Shown here piece after piece: positions 10,721-23,345 of a stretch of 64,000 nt of DNA. The stretch lies in assembly GCF_020882245.1 (NCBI RefSeq), contig NC_083600.1, forward strand, positions 22,568,001 to 22,632,000, in the 5' to 3' direction. The position numbers and the translations under genes are program-made. The notes beneath the pieces are model-generated. The model made no database searches, was not told the DNA's origin, and saw only the letters and a list, made by a program, of their open reading frames with translations. The first letter of the stretch is position 1, and every line of letters starts with the position of its first letter. This stretch comes from Rhopalosiphum padi (Eukaryota > Arthropoda > Insecta > Hemiptera > Aphididae).

Positions 10721-13700
10721 ATTTTGCATTTTGTCACGCTCAAACTGGAAGTTCTGAAATTTTAATAAAACGAAATCGATTTTACAAGAATATGGGTAAA
10801 TTAATTTAATTGCGGTAAGAATGATGATATTTTAAAAAATGTACTAGATGTATTCAAATAAGCCACGCGATTAAACAATATTAATGAATCAATAGCAAAA
10901 ATTGTATTTAAAAACGAGAAAATAAATCAGCAAAATTGTTATATAAATATTAAGGAAATTTTATTTAAGTTTATTTTATTCACCAATCAGGATTCACTCA
11001 CGTTTGAAAAATAAATTAAAATAAATTGTCACTTCATTCTTGACAACCAAAACTGTAAACGTGATAAAATTAGTTATGTGAAAACAAAGTAAGTAAAAAC
11101 TGATTAAAAGCAAACAAAAATTATAACCCAGACAATAATGTCCCTATATTCGTGACTAATCCACGTAATTCGTAACAAATAATTCGGTTGAAATCGAGTT
11201 GAAAGGTTGTTTAGATATTTCATCATACACGATATAAGAAAAATGACAATAGTAGCACTTTCCAATCCACCAATCATAAACGTGCGAAGCGCATGCGTGA
11301 AAAATACAGAGTATGAAGTACTGGTATGATATTCGTACGTTAAAAATTGTCCATTAGCTGAAGAAGATGTCAAATAAACGATCCAGTTTTGCAACACAAT
11401 ACATTGCTATTGTGGGACGTGATTGCGCATGATGAGAAGTGCATTTCGTGTCGAGTTATACGACTGATAATCAACAATTTCCGCTTAGTAAAACCTTTTT
11501 TTACCGATAACAGTGCACGAAAAATAAAAGCGACATTTCCATACGCCATGACTTCACAATAATAAAAAAAAAAAATATATATTTTCACAATGGATTCTCG
11601 TGCATTACGCATCACATATATTAGTTGCACAAAAATAAATAGTTAAATTATTAATCAAGCTTGTTCTAGTTCTTTATGCATAACTTTTAAACTCTGGTAT
11701 TCTGATATCTATTTGATATTACAAATTCTAAAAACTTCTAGTACGATGGTTTTGCACAACAGCATGTGCAAATATTGTGTTAATCTGCATAAAACGATTA
11801 TTGTTGAGTTTTTGGAAAAAGGATATTTTATTCGTTTTAATAAAAAAATAGTTAAGAATGTCAAAATACGCAAGTATTTAATTCATTGGTTTATTTTTCA
11901 AAACAACCAATATGCTTTAATTCATCACATAAAATTAAACTATAAATCGATATATTGTGATAAATACCTACCTTAAAATGATTATAAAATTTAATAAAAT
12001 ATTTTTTTTATAGTTTTAAATAATTCGATTAGAATAACAGACAATAGTAACTAAAATGTTTGATTAAAAACCCTACTAAAATACAAGTTTAATATAAATA
12101 GCACCATGCAAACAAAAAAATGAAACGTTTATAAAATAATATTATAATGAACTTACTTACTAAATTCCTTAGTGAGGTTCAGTTATCTATAATGAGATAT
12201 TTAAGTTATTAGCAATATTATTATATTATAATTATATAATAATGTAATTACTCACGATGCGCCGTATTGCAAACAATTCGAACAAACGCTACTATAACAG
12301 ATTGCTCGAATTTATACACTTTTATCTTGTTTTCGTCATATCAGGATGCAGCATATTATTGTTAGTACTGTAAAAATCCACATATAATAATAGCAATAAA
12401 ATATTATACGTGTGTATACAAAACAACACAATGGGCCGCATGTCCGAAAGAATGTCGACCAAAACGACGGCAAATAATAGAAAACTGCACATACGCACAT
12501 TAACGAAAGCCTAACTATGTCAACCGTTTTTTACCTCACTCTGTTATAAATATATAATATCATATTATAATTGCCCAACTTGCACGCTCTGGACCAGGTG
12601 ATAACCTTTTTCATTATTCTTGTTATTATTTTTTTTAACAGACAATATATAATTAGTGCACGTGATTGTCGAGCCATCTATATGTCTGCATAATACGATA
12701 AAAACATAAATGTATCAAGATGGCGTGAAAAAAAAAATACAGTTAAATACGTTAACAAAGTGTATGAACATTTTTGTTAAAATTAAATTACACTCGTGCG
12801 TATTATTGCAGTGATATAATACACAAATACACCGCCTTTACCAATTATATCTCAGTTTTAATGGCCACAATTTTCTGCATAATTATAATCACCTGCACTC
12901 GGTATTCGATTCAGCTGTTACTTACACGATATACGTACACAACTCTCATCCACTTTATTAATTTAAAATATATAAATGTGTTTTTTCGAGTATTGGAATA
13001 TCATTTATGACCGACAACTTAAGTTTTATTCCCCGGATTATATAATAAAAATGATGTATATAAATTGTCGATGGAGCTAGAACTTATGCAACAACTTAGC
13101 AATTAATCACCAAACAGCGTTGTTATAACAAAAACGATTTTATATTCATTATAGTATACGTATATATTATGTATAATGTATTTATTTATTAATCAGATAT
13201 ATTTCGCATAATTCTGATTAATTTTCACGTCTTCTCGCTTATCGCGTGTTTCAAGTTAATCAAGTTTTAGTTAAATATCATATCGGCAAAACTATAGAAT
13301 TTTCGCCGGGCGTATTTATAATTTTAATTGAGAGCATAATTGATTAACGCATATTATAGAGATACACAGAACTTACGAATGGATCTAAAAAAACACGTGT
13401 AACGATAACATTCGTGTTAAACTTACCCTGTTTGTTTTTATCAATATTCATGTTCATCTTTTGTTGTTTTTCCCATTGTTACAAGTTGTCACTGAAGGTT
13501 TGCTCGAGTAATTATTGTTTCTACTAATGTTGTAATAAATATAAAAAAAAAATAGTAAAACGACACGTATAGTACATTACTTTATTTTATTGTTATCTAT
13601 AGAATTAAAAATATACGTCGACGGGCATAAATCGTCAAGTTAAACTTATTAACAATGAAAATTGAATGAAGTTTTGTAATGCGAATCCTATTTTTAGTCT

Positions 13701-15372
13701 TCAAATAATACTAAGTCACTAGCTCTGATCTAGTCAGAACAATTTCAAATCCGTCTATTATTGTATATGAATATTATCTGCACGGTTTAATTTGAACAGG
13801 ACAATTTTATTGAACCAGATACATTAGGCATTATCCTGAAAAATGGACAAAATATTATATCATTAACAGGATGAATTAATTACCAATTATTTTAAGAATA
13901 TTTATAAAATATGATAATATGAAATTTTATAATAATGTCTTGTTAATATTTAAAAAAATAAAATAAATTTCATATTAATAATGGAGAAGATAATACATAA
14001 TATAATATATCATAAAGAATACACATTTTGACCCCCTTCGACGTTATGTACCACAATTGCCTATACAAAGTGCCGTTTTAGAAATATTATATTAATATTT
14101 AAATGTAAATACTATAAAGAAATATTGTGCACATAATATTATAATATGTATGTTGTGCATATGTATTAAGAAATTTATTAATAATAAAAAAATCATAGAT
14201 TTTAAAATTATCAGTTTATCATACACAAAAAACGCATGAAAATATAGTTTAATTATTTTCAAGACAATACCTATATAATAATTATTAGCATGTTAAGTAA
14301 AAAAAAATTTAATTAATTGGCTCTAAATCGATAATTCCAAAATTATCCATATAATTATTAAGCATTGAAAATAAATTCGGAACGAACGGTTCGGACATGT
14401 CATGGTGAATAAATATCATCGGAATATATACAGTGTATAATTGAAAAATTTAAATAAATCACCGTTTAATTGTAGGCAAACCTCGATATTTCATACAGAA
14501 AACTATGTATATATTCATAATAATAATAATCATTATTATTGCGTATATTTATCAATAAAAATAAGCTTCACTGATCGGTGTGCATAAAAGCGATCGAACA
14601 TATTAATTGACTAAAAAATAACTAAACCCAGAATATTTTATAATGGCTGAAAAATGCATCCGTCAAATATACACATTCACCTATATAAATGATTAATTAA
14701 CGCATAATATTGTAGGAGATTAATTTGATGTTGGACGTCGATAGTGGATGTATTTTGATAGTACAATATAATTAATATTTGATTAATATTTTATAAAAAA
14801 AAAAAAATTAACTGACCTGCGTTGACTTAATAAAATTGGTACCTGTAAAAATGAAATAGTGTGCCAAAATCGTTAATATATATATGTGTACTTAAATATT
14901 CCAAAAAAATTATATTCGTTAGAATAATATGCACTTGAAATACGTTTATAGTTTACAAAACATCGTGTAAAGCAATCTGAAAAAAATATGCTAATACATT
15001 AAAATCCGAGCCCAAATAATTATGTATGGTAAAATATTATAAAATCAAATTAAGATATAACATTGTCGTGGAAAACGCGTTTGGAATAATAAAATAAAGT
15101 ATTATAATACCTATGATAGTATTATAATAGCATGCTATATGCAGTATCAGTGACACAACTAAAATTTTTTTAAGGGAAGAGTGTTGTTTATTATAATATA
15201 TGAATTGCATTTATATATCATTTATAATATATACATATTAATAAATGCCACTGTAATAAACTACGCATTTTTACAAGATTCCCTTTTTTAAATCGATTAA
15301 ATTATGTAATATAATTTACCAAAAACAAAATAAAAAAAAAATATTTTTATTTTATCTTTTATGATTTTTAAT
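10721..15372. other. AT-rich noncoding tract
   Basis: No supported gene across about 4.6 kb. Frames at 11104-11397, 11370-11630, 11713-11976 and 12774-13010 (78-97 codons) have AT-rich composition and no bias, domain or splice context. A mildly CpG-richer spot lies at about 12420-12510 (gggccgcatgtccgaaagaatgtcgacc). The remainder is A/T-rich simple sequence. Confidence 0.6.
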
Positions 15373-15471
15373 AAGGGTGTACGATAAAAAATATATGAAT
15401 TTACTAATAATCTATAAGGGACTTTGATATGACATTATTTCACTTATACCGTATCATATAGGTACACCCTT
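15373..15471. mobile_element. Possible 99-bp terminal-inverted-repeat element
   Basis: AAGGGTGTAC at 15373-15382 is mirrored exactly by GTACACCCTT at 15462-15471. The interior is AT-rich and noncoding. A clear target-site duplication was not seen, so this may be a small MITE or a chance 10-bp inverted repeat. Confidence 0.3.
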
Positions 15472-16460
15472 TTATGTATCAATGTATAGTATAATATTAT
15501 ATTGCGAGGACTTGACAAATACTGTATACTAGAGTTATCATATATATTATAAACAATGTGTAATTTTCTAGTATCCGATGTCGTGATTGTACTATTTCAA
15601 CGACACTATATAATATATATATATATATATATATACATGTTTACTAATAATAGTAATAACAATCTGCACACACGCGTTACTATCAACACGTGTTGTATAC
15701 GATTTGTTGCACGATATTTGAACCATTTATTCAAATAATAGGACAATAAACACGTTTAACAGCTTAACGGTCTGCCACTAAATCTTTTTTTTTTTTTGCT
15801 ATACCGTTTGGCGTTTGCGAGGTATAACCTCCACTAACCCCGTGTTTCCGATAAAATACGATAGAGCACACTATTATTTTCAAGCTATTTTTTAAGTATT
15901 ACTGTATTGAGCAGGGTTGGTTTTTTCAATATTTAAAACGTAACCATCCTTTTTATTTCGTCATAAAGATCAAAACATATTAGGTTATTGTAAGTGATTC
16001 CGTCGATATCCTTAAAATAGGATTAAAATGCAATATTTATTTTTTGTTATTGATTTATGTGACGTGATCTTTTTGATACATCGATAAAACTATGTTATTA
16101 CTGACATTACTATTAATACTATAATAACTCACCGCACTACGTAAGTTATAAAATAAATTATTTGAACAATAAAATGGCTATTAATTAAACGGTTTTTTTT
16201 TACTATTTTTAGTTTTTACTATCATTCTTTAATAATTGAATTTTTATATTTATGATATAATTATGAAAAAAATATGAATAATAAATTTTAAAATACTTTA
16301 CTGTTACATTAAGAATAGTCTATAATATTGTCTTTTAGTCTGATTTAACTTATAACATTTTTGAATATATTACAAGTATAGAAAAAGATTGTCAATATTA
16401 TTGTTAAAATCTATTTTTTTATACGAATATTATGATCCATATTAAAGTCCTTGATAACAA
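15472..16460. other. AT-rich noncoding tract with (TA)n
   Basis: It holds a (TA)n microsatellite at 15605-15635, a CpG-richer spot at about 15800-15870, and nothing coding. The 60-codon frame crossing the TA run encodes alternating Tyr-Ile and is spurious. Confidence 0.65.
15605..15635. repeat. (TA)n microsatellite
   Basis: An uninterrupted AT dinucleotide run is read directly; the cleanest part is 15613-15635. Confidence 0.9.
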
Positions 16461-16462
16461 TA

Positions 16463-16884
16463 CAGTAGATTCTTATTATGTCAGACGTCGTTATCTCGAA
16501 CTACATTGAAATTGATAACTTTACTCTTGATAACTTGAAAAAAAATTAAGCATTAAGTACATTAAATAATAGGGATTGTGATTTCGCGTATTTTTAGTCA
16601 TTCCTATATAATATAATGAAATGGAAAATAAACATAAATTGAATGTCCTTACAATTAATTTTTACATTCTTAAAAAAACAAAAGTAATATTAAACATAAA
16701 CTTTAATGATAAATTTTTAAAAAAGAAATTAATTTATTCATTATTGTAGTTAGTTGATATGTATGTGGTATTAGTATTTTAAGTATTCAAATTATTTACG
16801 ATTTTTTTTAAGAATTTTAATAAAACTGGATATCTCGAACTTTTTCCTGTCCCCTTTAAGATTTGACATAACAAGAATCTACTG
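16463..16884. mobile_element. pogo/Tigger-like MITE, 422 bp
   Basis: The left end CAGTAGATTCTTATTATGTC at 16463 is mirrored at the right by GACATAACAAGAATCTACTG ending at 16884. The two differ at one position over these 20 bases. A TA dinucleotide flanks each end (16461-16462 and 16885-16886), the target duplication of Tc1/mariner/pogo elements. Just inside the left end sits cgttatctcgaac, and inside the right end tatctcgaac, the sub-terminal words typical of pogo/Tigger-type ends. The AT-rich interior has no transposase frame, so this is a non-autonomous copy. Superfamily is inferred from the TA duplication and CAGT... ends. Confidence 0.8.
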
Positions 16885-16886
16885 TA

Positions 16887-17499
16887 ATATAATCTTGTAC
16901 TAAAAATTAAAATAGTGAAATTTAAAGTAATATTAGAAGATAAACACATATTAAATTTAAAAAGGGGAATATTTATTAAAGATTAATATACTTTTTTGTT
17001 TACTATTGACTATAAACGTAGTTGCAGTAATTTACGTTTCATTATATCATACAATTATATCACTCAAGTACTAGGTACCTAGTATAACTTTTTAATCGCA
17101 TACAAATGAACGAAAATTATATTTTCCGCCGTTTTAAAAATGTGTTGTTCTTCAAATTTAGTATAAAATGTTTGAATTCTAACTAATATAAATCAATAAT
17201 CATATTCCTAACTTTAATTTATTTCACTAAAATTGTTCTGTAACACTCGTTTTTTAATAAACGGATGCAGTATTAAACTTATGCTATACAAATAACTAAA
17301 TAATGGTTTTTAACATGACATAATATTTTCACGTTAATCTTGATCCATTTTTAGTTTTGTATGAGAATCAACGAAGATTTAGTGTAATATTTTATAAGAT
17401 ATGAAAAAACACAATAGTCGTATTACTGTTACTAATTCGATCATATAAAGTTTAAAAGGGGAAAGCCAACCACAAAACCCCTAAAAAATAAATAAATGA
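16887..17499. other. AT-rich noncoding tract
   Basis: No gene seen. A palindromic word agtactaggtacctagtat at about 17067 is of the kind repeated through this genome. Confidence 0.6.
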
Positions 17500-17645
17500 T
17501 TTGGTTAAGTGACGCTGATAACAATATCGGTCGTAATTGTACGCGTATATATATATTATACTGGCGATTGGATGTATTGCGCGTATAATAGGGGAACCCG
17601 CCCGGTTGTCTCGTATTTCAGTATAATAATATATATCGGATTTCG

Positions 17646-17897
17646 ATGGAGAGCGGAGACGACGCGTTTATCGGCGACGACGACGACGAACGACGACGAA
17701 TAGTCCGATCGGATGTGTCCGCGGATGGAGGGGGTACGGGAAAAAGACTTATACACGTCTTAATTCCCCGGCGACCGGAACCGTCCCGTTTGTCCGCGTG
17801 TCGGCAAGAATTTAATTCCGATAAATATCGCGTGGCGCCGCCGGACCATAAATCTAGAACGCGGAAACCTAATGGGCGGGCACGCGTCGGACCGTAA
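17646..17897 (+). CDS. Hypothetical 83-residue frame in CpG island
   Basis: The frame starts at ATG (context tttcgATGG) and ends with TAA. The first 20 residues are acidic (MESGDDAFIGDDDDE), followed by an arginine-rich stretch and a basic proline-rich C-terminus. GC-rich third positions are common. I know no family it belongs to. No signal peptide or membrane segment is visible. The opposite strand has a frame of 105 codons over the same bases, so openness alone is weak evidence. It could be a first coding exon, a short upstream frame in a 5' leader, or pure composition. Confidence 0.2.
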   Translation: MESGDDAFIGDDDDERRRIVRSDVSADGGGTGKRLIHVLIPRRPEPSRLSACRQEFNSDKYRVAPPDHKSRTRKPNGRARVGP

Positions 17898-18125
17898 ACA
17901 CTATGTAATAATATATACGGTCGAGCGGCGGGCACGACGACGATTGGAACTGGAAAAAAATAATGTCGAACGCGTATATTCTGCGGGCGAAATGTAAAAT
18001 GAACCGGCTAAACCTTACACGTATAAGCTTCGACGGCCGGGTCGACGACGTATTTATTGCTCGTCCGGCGACGCGACAATAAACGTCTACGGCGAAACGG
18101 ATCGTCGCCTAAACCCTACGTGCAA

Positions 18126-18177
18126 TAATATATATATATATATATGCGTGCGTGCGTGCGTGTGTGTGTGTGCGTGT
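18126..18177. repeat. (TA)n-(GCGT)n-(GT)n compound microsatellite
   Basis: Read directly: an AT run at 18128-18145, tandem GCGT to about 18160, then GT to about 18172. It lies inside the CpG island. Confidence 0.9.
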
Positions 18178-18720
18178 TGCCGAATGAATAAAATTCGAAG
18201 AGGTCTTTGCCGCCCCCTCCCCCCCCCCCGGGCACAGCTCTGCCCCCGGTGCGACGCCCCGGCGAACAGTGATCGTTGTTGGATCGGATCCAAAACGTGA
18301 AGAGATGAATGCAAAATGAAAAAAAAAAAATTCCAATACATTATGCACGCGCGGCACACATATTTCACGGCGTTGTAAGTTTCGGTTTTAATGGAATTGA
18401 AACATGCCCCAATCAATTGCGTATTGTTTTTAAAAGCCATTCGGCTAATGAAATCCGACCCTTCGTCGACGGTACAAATTAATGTCGATTAACTCGTCGG
18501 GGCGGTGGGTCGCACGGGTACCTATACACTCGTTATTATTTTACTACTGCAGCGACAACGGTCCGGACGACTATTATACGGCTTAACCGTAGTACAGACT
18601 TATTGTCATTTCGTCTGTTTCCTAAAAACGTAAAAAATAGTCGTTTAGGTGCAGCGCGGCCGGCCCCGGCAAGTATTACCTGGACCTGCCCAAACTATTA
18701 TTAGTCAGTTGGGTTATGCT

Positions 18721-21700
18721 AATATTTCGAAAAAAAAAAACAATAATACGTATATATAATATATAGCTCTGCCGATGTTTTAAAAACATCTGATAAAAAA
18801 TAATAAATCGTCTTTTTGAATTCACTGAAAAACTGCAGTCTCACGACAACAACCCCTAAAACTTTCAAGAGTTTTTGCTATTATTTAGTTAACAATTTTG
18901 ACTTCTTTTCCGCACCCCATTATGATTCTTCCGTTTCTCTGCAGTGTCCGTTGAATTATAATACGTCTAAAGAATTTTTAAGTGACTAACACATTCTGTC
19001 TTAATACCATCTATATATTTATGTATACAAAAGAGAACTCATTATATTAGATTAGAGTGATCTATAAAACTCTATTTATAAAAAGTTTTTTGTAAATCGT
19101 AGATATTTTTTTAAGTCGAAAAATAAGCGTATCGTTTATCTGGTAGCGTGTTAACAACTTATTTCCAATAAAGAAAAATATCTGAAAATATATTTTAACT
19201 GTTGCGTAATCATAATAATTACATTCTATTATTTAAATAGCATAAGATAATATTAAATTACTTGAAATGATAATAAAATGATTCAGTGATTACACTGAAT
19301 GATGAATAATAATGAACCAACAAGAATGACTGAATCGCGTGAATCTTACGATGCCCTTCGATGTCGTTTTATGTTATGTCGTGGTGAATATCAGTGTACA
19401 ATTTCTGTACCGCAGATATATTTATCATCAAGATAACCAGTGTAATAAACAGTAAAATAAATACATTTTTATGCGTATAAAATAATGATATAAAGCAATC
19501 AGTCCAATACATTATAAAGATACAGAAAATAAATAAGATGATTAGAAATTTACAATTTAACCATTGTCATTTAAATGAGGGTTCAACTATGCATTAACAT
19601 TTTCAAGATCCTACGATATTAATATGCAAATATGGTTTTATATTTATCACTTTTACATTTAATCAAACATCAAATATTTTTAATATTGTTAAATTACCTA
19701 AAATTGAAGAACAAACATAATTCACCAAAATTTGTTTTAAATTAACTAATTTTCTACCCAGATGGATTTGTAATACAGGTTAACATTTTCATATAAATCA
19801 GTGAATTTCGTTATTGACAATGCCTAATTATCATCATTATCGATAATAAAACTATAATATTTTTGAAAACGACAATTTTTTTAAATTTATTATATCACAA
19901 TTTTTTTATATTATTAACTAAAATATTATACCTGTCCTATCAACTTTCGTCTATATTGTATTCACCTTTGCAGTTACCTCTGCAGTTTCAGTTCTTGGAA
20001 TACATTTTCAAAATTTGTATCGCACTACCCTCGTTTGATTATTTTTGTATTTATGTATTTTAATTAAAAATTATTTTTTATTCGTGCATATCAGTATATA
20101 TCTATATTTAATCTGAACTTATTTGAAGACGTGTAAAACTATTGAAAACTTAATCAAAGGGAACTTTTTGCAATAAACAACTTCTACGTCTAACTTTGTA
20201 TTTATTTTATGATCATTTATACATAAATATTGTTTTATAAATTAACACATCTACAACTAAGATAACCAGAGATACAAAAGAAACTCTCTTTTATATATTT
20301 TTATTTTAATTAAATAGTTTTAATGAATGTTGCATAATTAGAAGTTTAGGAATATTTTCGTAAACGTGACGATTTAGATAATAAGTACGATTATTACATT
20401 CTTGAATAAATAAACATTTTTAGAATGCTTATGTAAAGTTTATTAAAATTTTAAATTAATAACATTGATATTATTACACAACTACTTGATTACATAATTA
20501 CAAATGAGTCATTTGATATAACCGTGGCGCATAAATATATAATATAACAAGTACAATACCTCTAGTTATATATTATATTATACTATTTAGTTAAATAGTT
20601 TTATTACATTTTTCGGATATTATTTCATATAAATAATAGTGATAGATTACGTGCATTTAAAAACATGATTTACCTACACGACGATTATTTGCGTTTGTTT
20701 TTATATGCATTTAAGATATTTACACATGTTTTTTTAACATTAAGAACTATTTGATATTTAAATAATTAAAATGCATAAATGTTATAAAACATAATCGAAA
20801 ACGTTTCATAAAATCGTGAGACAGAATTAAAAAGGACCCATGTAGTTGCTTAAATCGTATCATGATAGCTGTATTTTTTTATATACAATTTAAATCGATA
20901 TTTTAAGCACGCTAAAATACGGTTCCAAACGAAATTATTATAACATTGAATTTCAAAGAAAAACAAATTATACACTTCAAATAAAATGTTTTGAAATTTC
21001 TGAAATTTATGTAAAGCAGGTTCACCGAGGTCAACTTATTATAACTCCGTGTGCATATAACTATTGTAATATCTTAGGAGAGAAAAGAAAATCCATTATT
21101 TTGAACGAAATAATTTTCGTTTACACTTGGAATCTGAAACAGGATATTTCTTAATCCGTTGTAAAAATGCTGTACTTAAAAATTAATTTTATCGCGTAAA
21201 TATAGTTAAATTAAAAAATGAACCCATAGCCAAAAATCAACTATGGAAACAATTACTGCCAAACTTCTGTTATAAATGATAGCTTTTCCATATTTAGATT
21301 GGATAGAATAATATTCAATCCTAAAAACTTTCTGAAATATAAAAAAAATTTGATTATTTTTAATAGGATATTTCCATGAACAATCTTTAACCGCTTTATG
21401 AATAAATGGGATTTTTAAAATAGATTGTGCAAACGTACGGTACTTAAATGGTATAATATATAGGTACAATGTCGAAGTATATTATTTTTATATGTAGTGT
21501 GAAATTATATTTATTGTATATTTGTTGGTATTAAAATTTAAAATTATTTACTCCCAATTGATATTTTAAATTAAATATTTATTCTTAAAACATGCAAAAT
21601 ATGTATTTGTTTACTTTTTTTTATTATAACCTCGAAAATGTAATAAAACACGTATGTCTATTTTTATTCAAACAGTATTAAAAGTAAATCGTTAGGGCTG

Positions 21701-22379
21701 AAGTTAACCGAAATGTCCTAAATTAAGTCAAATGCAGAATAATTATACTATGAAACAAGTATTATTAGTTTTTGAAGTACAGCCATTGCCCATTATGGTA
21801 TTATTATAAAATTATAGTTTTTGCAATTTTACGAGATAGTTAGATAACCTAACATCAGTTTGGATGACCTATTTTTGTTATCGGAGTAATTATTTGTTTC
21901 AAAATCATTGAAGTATATTGGATTAAAAATGATTACATAGAAGTTTTGTGTTTGTTCATTACACGAGTAATAATTGGCCTTAATGAATTGACCTAAATTT
22001 AGTTCAATATTGTTTTAAAGTTGTTGAGTATATATATTAATACAGATAAAATATAGCATATACACTTAAATTAAATGTAGTATAATTTGATAAATTTATG
22101 AACTATATTATACACATCAAACATCATAAGCACTTGTTAGCGTTGCAATTATTCTTATTATAATTTTTTCTTGTTTTATTTTGTTTTTAATAAACTAATA
22201 AAGGAAAAAGGTGTATTTTAAATATAGACATCCTCGTTAGGTTACCCTTTGTGTATATATGTGTACATCCCGATGTCTAGTTTAACACTTCCAAATAGTT
22301 GTGCGCACGTATCGTCATTCTTTTTTTTCTATTGTCTGTAAAATTAATAATTATACAACCGGACATTCATAACAATTAG
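18721..22379. other. AT-rich noncoding tract
   Basis: No supported gene over about 3.7 kb. A perfect 8-bp hairpin (GATGTTTT-a-AAAACATC) lies at 18774-18790. Frames of 66 (19863-20063) and 87 codons (21206-21469, minus) are AT-rich translations without domains. Nothing else stands out. Confidence 0.6.
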
Positions 22380-22383
22380 TGGG

Positions 22384-22696
22384 GAGGGGGGTATAATTAT
22401 TAATTTTCCTACGATATTTTACCCCTCTCCACCCTCATCTCACGTGTAAGCTAGAAGGTATAAAATCCTAGAAGTAAATAACCATGGGTCTATTTTTTCT
22501 AGGATTTTTGGTACCCTCCGGTATGATATTCTGCGAGGTATAAAAATCCTATAAACAAATTACCAAAGGTATAATTTTTCTATACAATTTGTAAACCCCG
22601 TTATGATATTCTGGGAATTGTAAAAAACCTTAAGAATATATTACCAGGAATATAATGTTCCTGCGGTATTGTACTCCCATGGAAGTAGTGTTCTCG
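22384..22696. repeat. Degenerate ~80-bp tandem repeat, three full units
   Basis: The units are 22454-22534, 22535-22614 and 22615-22696. Each opens with ga-(a/g)-g-(g/t)-ta-taaaaa-cct, has (t/a)accaNgg-tat-a-t-tt-ct in the middle and ends with ttatgatattctg-like sequence. Units 1 and 2 match closely and unit 3 is more diverged. A partial relative precedes them from about 22384 (ggtataatt...tacccc), and 22697-22760 may be a fourth decayed unit. I see no family name for it. It could be a minisatellite or the internal repeats of an old transposon. Confidence 0.65.
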
Positions 22697-22903
22697 AATA
22701 ATATTTGTACTTCGATGATATATTATTTGGAGAGTTTAGATATTCTGATAAATGCGCAGCGAGGGTACTATTATCCTAGGAAAATCATACCCCGGCCAGG
22801 TTATGAAAATCTGGATATAAATAAACTCGTCGCCGGACTATACGTTCATGGAGATTTTGCCACGGATATATTTTACTCATGTTTTATTCAGTTATTTGAT
22901 TAA
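22655..22903 (+). CDS. Hypothetical 82-codon frame rising out of the tandem repeat
   Basis: It opens at ATG in the third repeat unit and runs into unique, GC-richer sequence (agcgagggtactattatcc, ccccggccagg). The translation contains RGYYYPRKIIPRPGYENLD-like segments of mixed composition, unlike the AT-driven frames around it. There is no recognised domain, no convincing splice site and no bias test. It is probably fortuitous, but it is the least low-complexity frame in its neighbourhood. Confidence 0.15.
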   Translation: MFLRYCTPMEVVFSNNICTSMIYYLESLDILINAQRGYYYPRKIIPRPGYENLDINKLVAGLYVHGDFATDIFYSCFIQLFD

Positions 22904-22989
22904 TTTTGGTCTAAATAAATTAGTATTATATTTTTATTTACATATTTTAAGATGCATATAAAAAGAATATAAGAATTGTAAAAAAAAAT

Positions 22990-23345
22990 ATTATGCCACA
23001 CCAGTGTCGTACGGGATAGACGCGTATTCGATCAATGACACGAGCCTGATCGGTATACGACCCATATGACACATTTACGACTACAGAACATTTTAGGTCG
23101 TTGTCGATCAACGACACAGATCGATGTCCTAATACGTATCATATACATCATATATACATTATATATATACGACGATCTTTGGCGTAAATTAGAGTTTTAT
23201 TTAGAGCGCCATATTATATTATGCATTATGCTACCCGGAGACAAAAATTAACGATTGATCAACTTTAACCCTCGAAAACTATTATAATAGGAGATCCATA
23301 CACGATTTGAGAGGGTATTAGCCCCCGGCAACCAACCCGACCGAG
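22990..23345. promoter_or_regulatory. CpG-richer patch with repeated GATCAAYGACAC word
   Basis: It contains gtcgtacgggatagacgcg and ggtcgttgtcgatcaacgacac. The word tcgatcaaYgacac occurs at 23028-23041 and again at 23104-23117, 76 bases apart. No coding frame is accepted. It may be a binding-site pair or a remnant of tandem duplication. Confidence 0.25.

Larger units (their letters stand above)
17500..18720. promoter_or_regulatory. Strong CpG-rich island, candidate promoter/first-exon region
   Basis: This is the most GC- and CpG-dense stretch of the first half of the window (cgacgacgacgacgaacgacg, gtcgacgacg, cggcgacgcgac, gcagcgcggccggccccgg). It includes a poly-C run at 18211-18229 and a dinucleotide/tetranucleotide repeat at 18126-18177. 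Frames are open on both strands, as expected when stops are rare. In AT-rich insect genomes such islands are often hypomethylated promoters or first exons. No direct promoter motif was proven. Confidence 0.45.

Noticed and set aside
17556..17935. Minus-strand frames of 66 and 105 codons across the CpG island
   Set aside because: Overlap the plus frame with an ATG in better context. Openness follows from few TA-containing stop codons in CpG-rich DNA.
18087..18440. Minus-strand frames of 82 and 117 codons
   Set aside because: Contain His-Thr and Ile-Tyr repeats from the GT/TA microsatellites and poly-Phe from poly-A; no coding bias.
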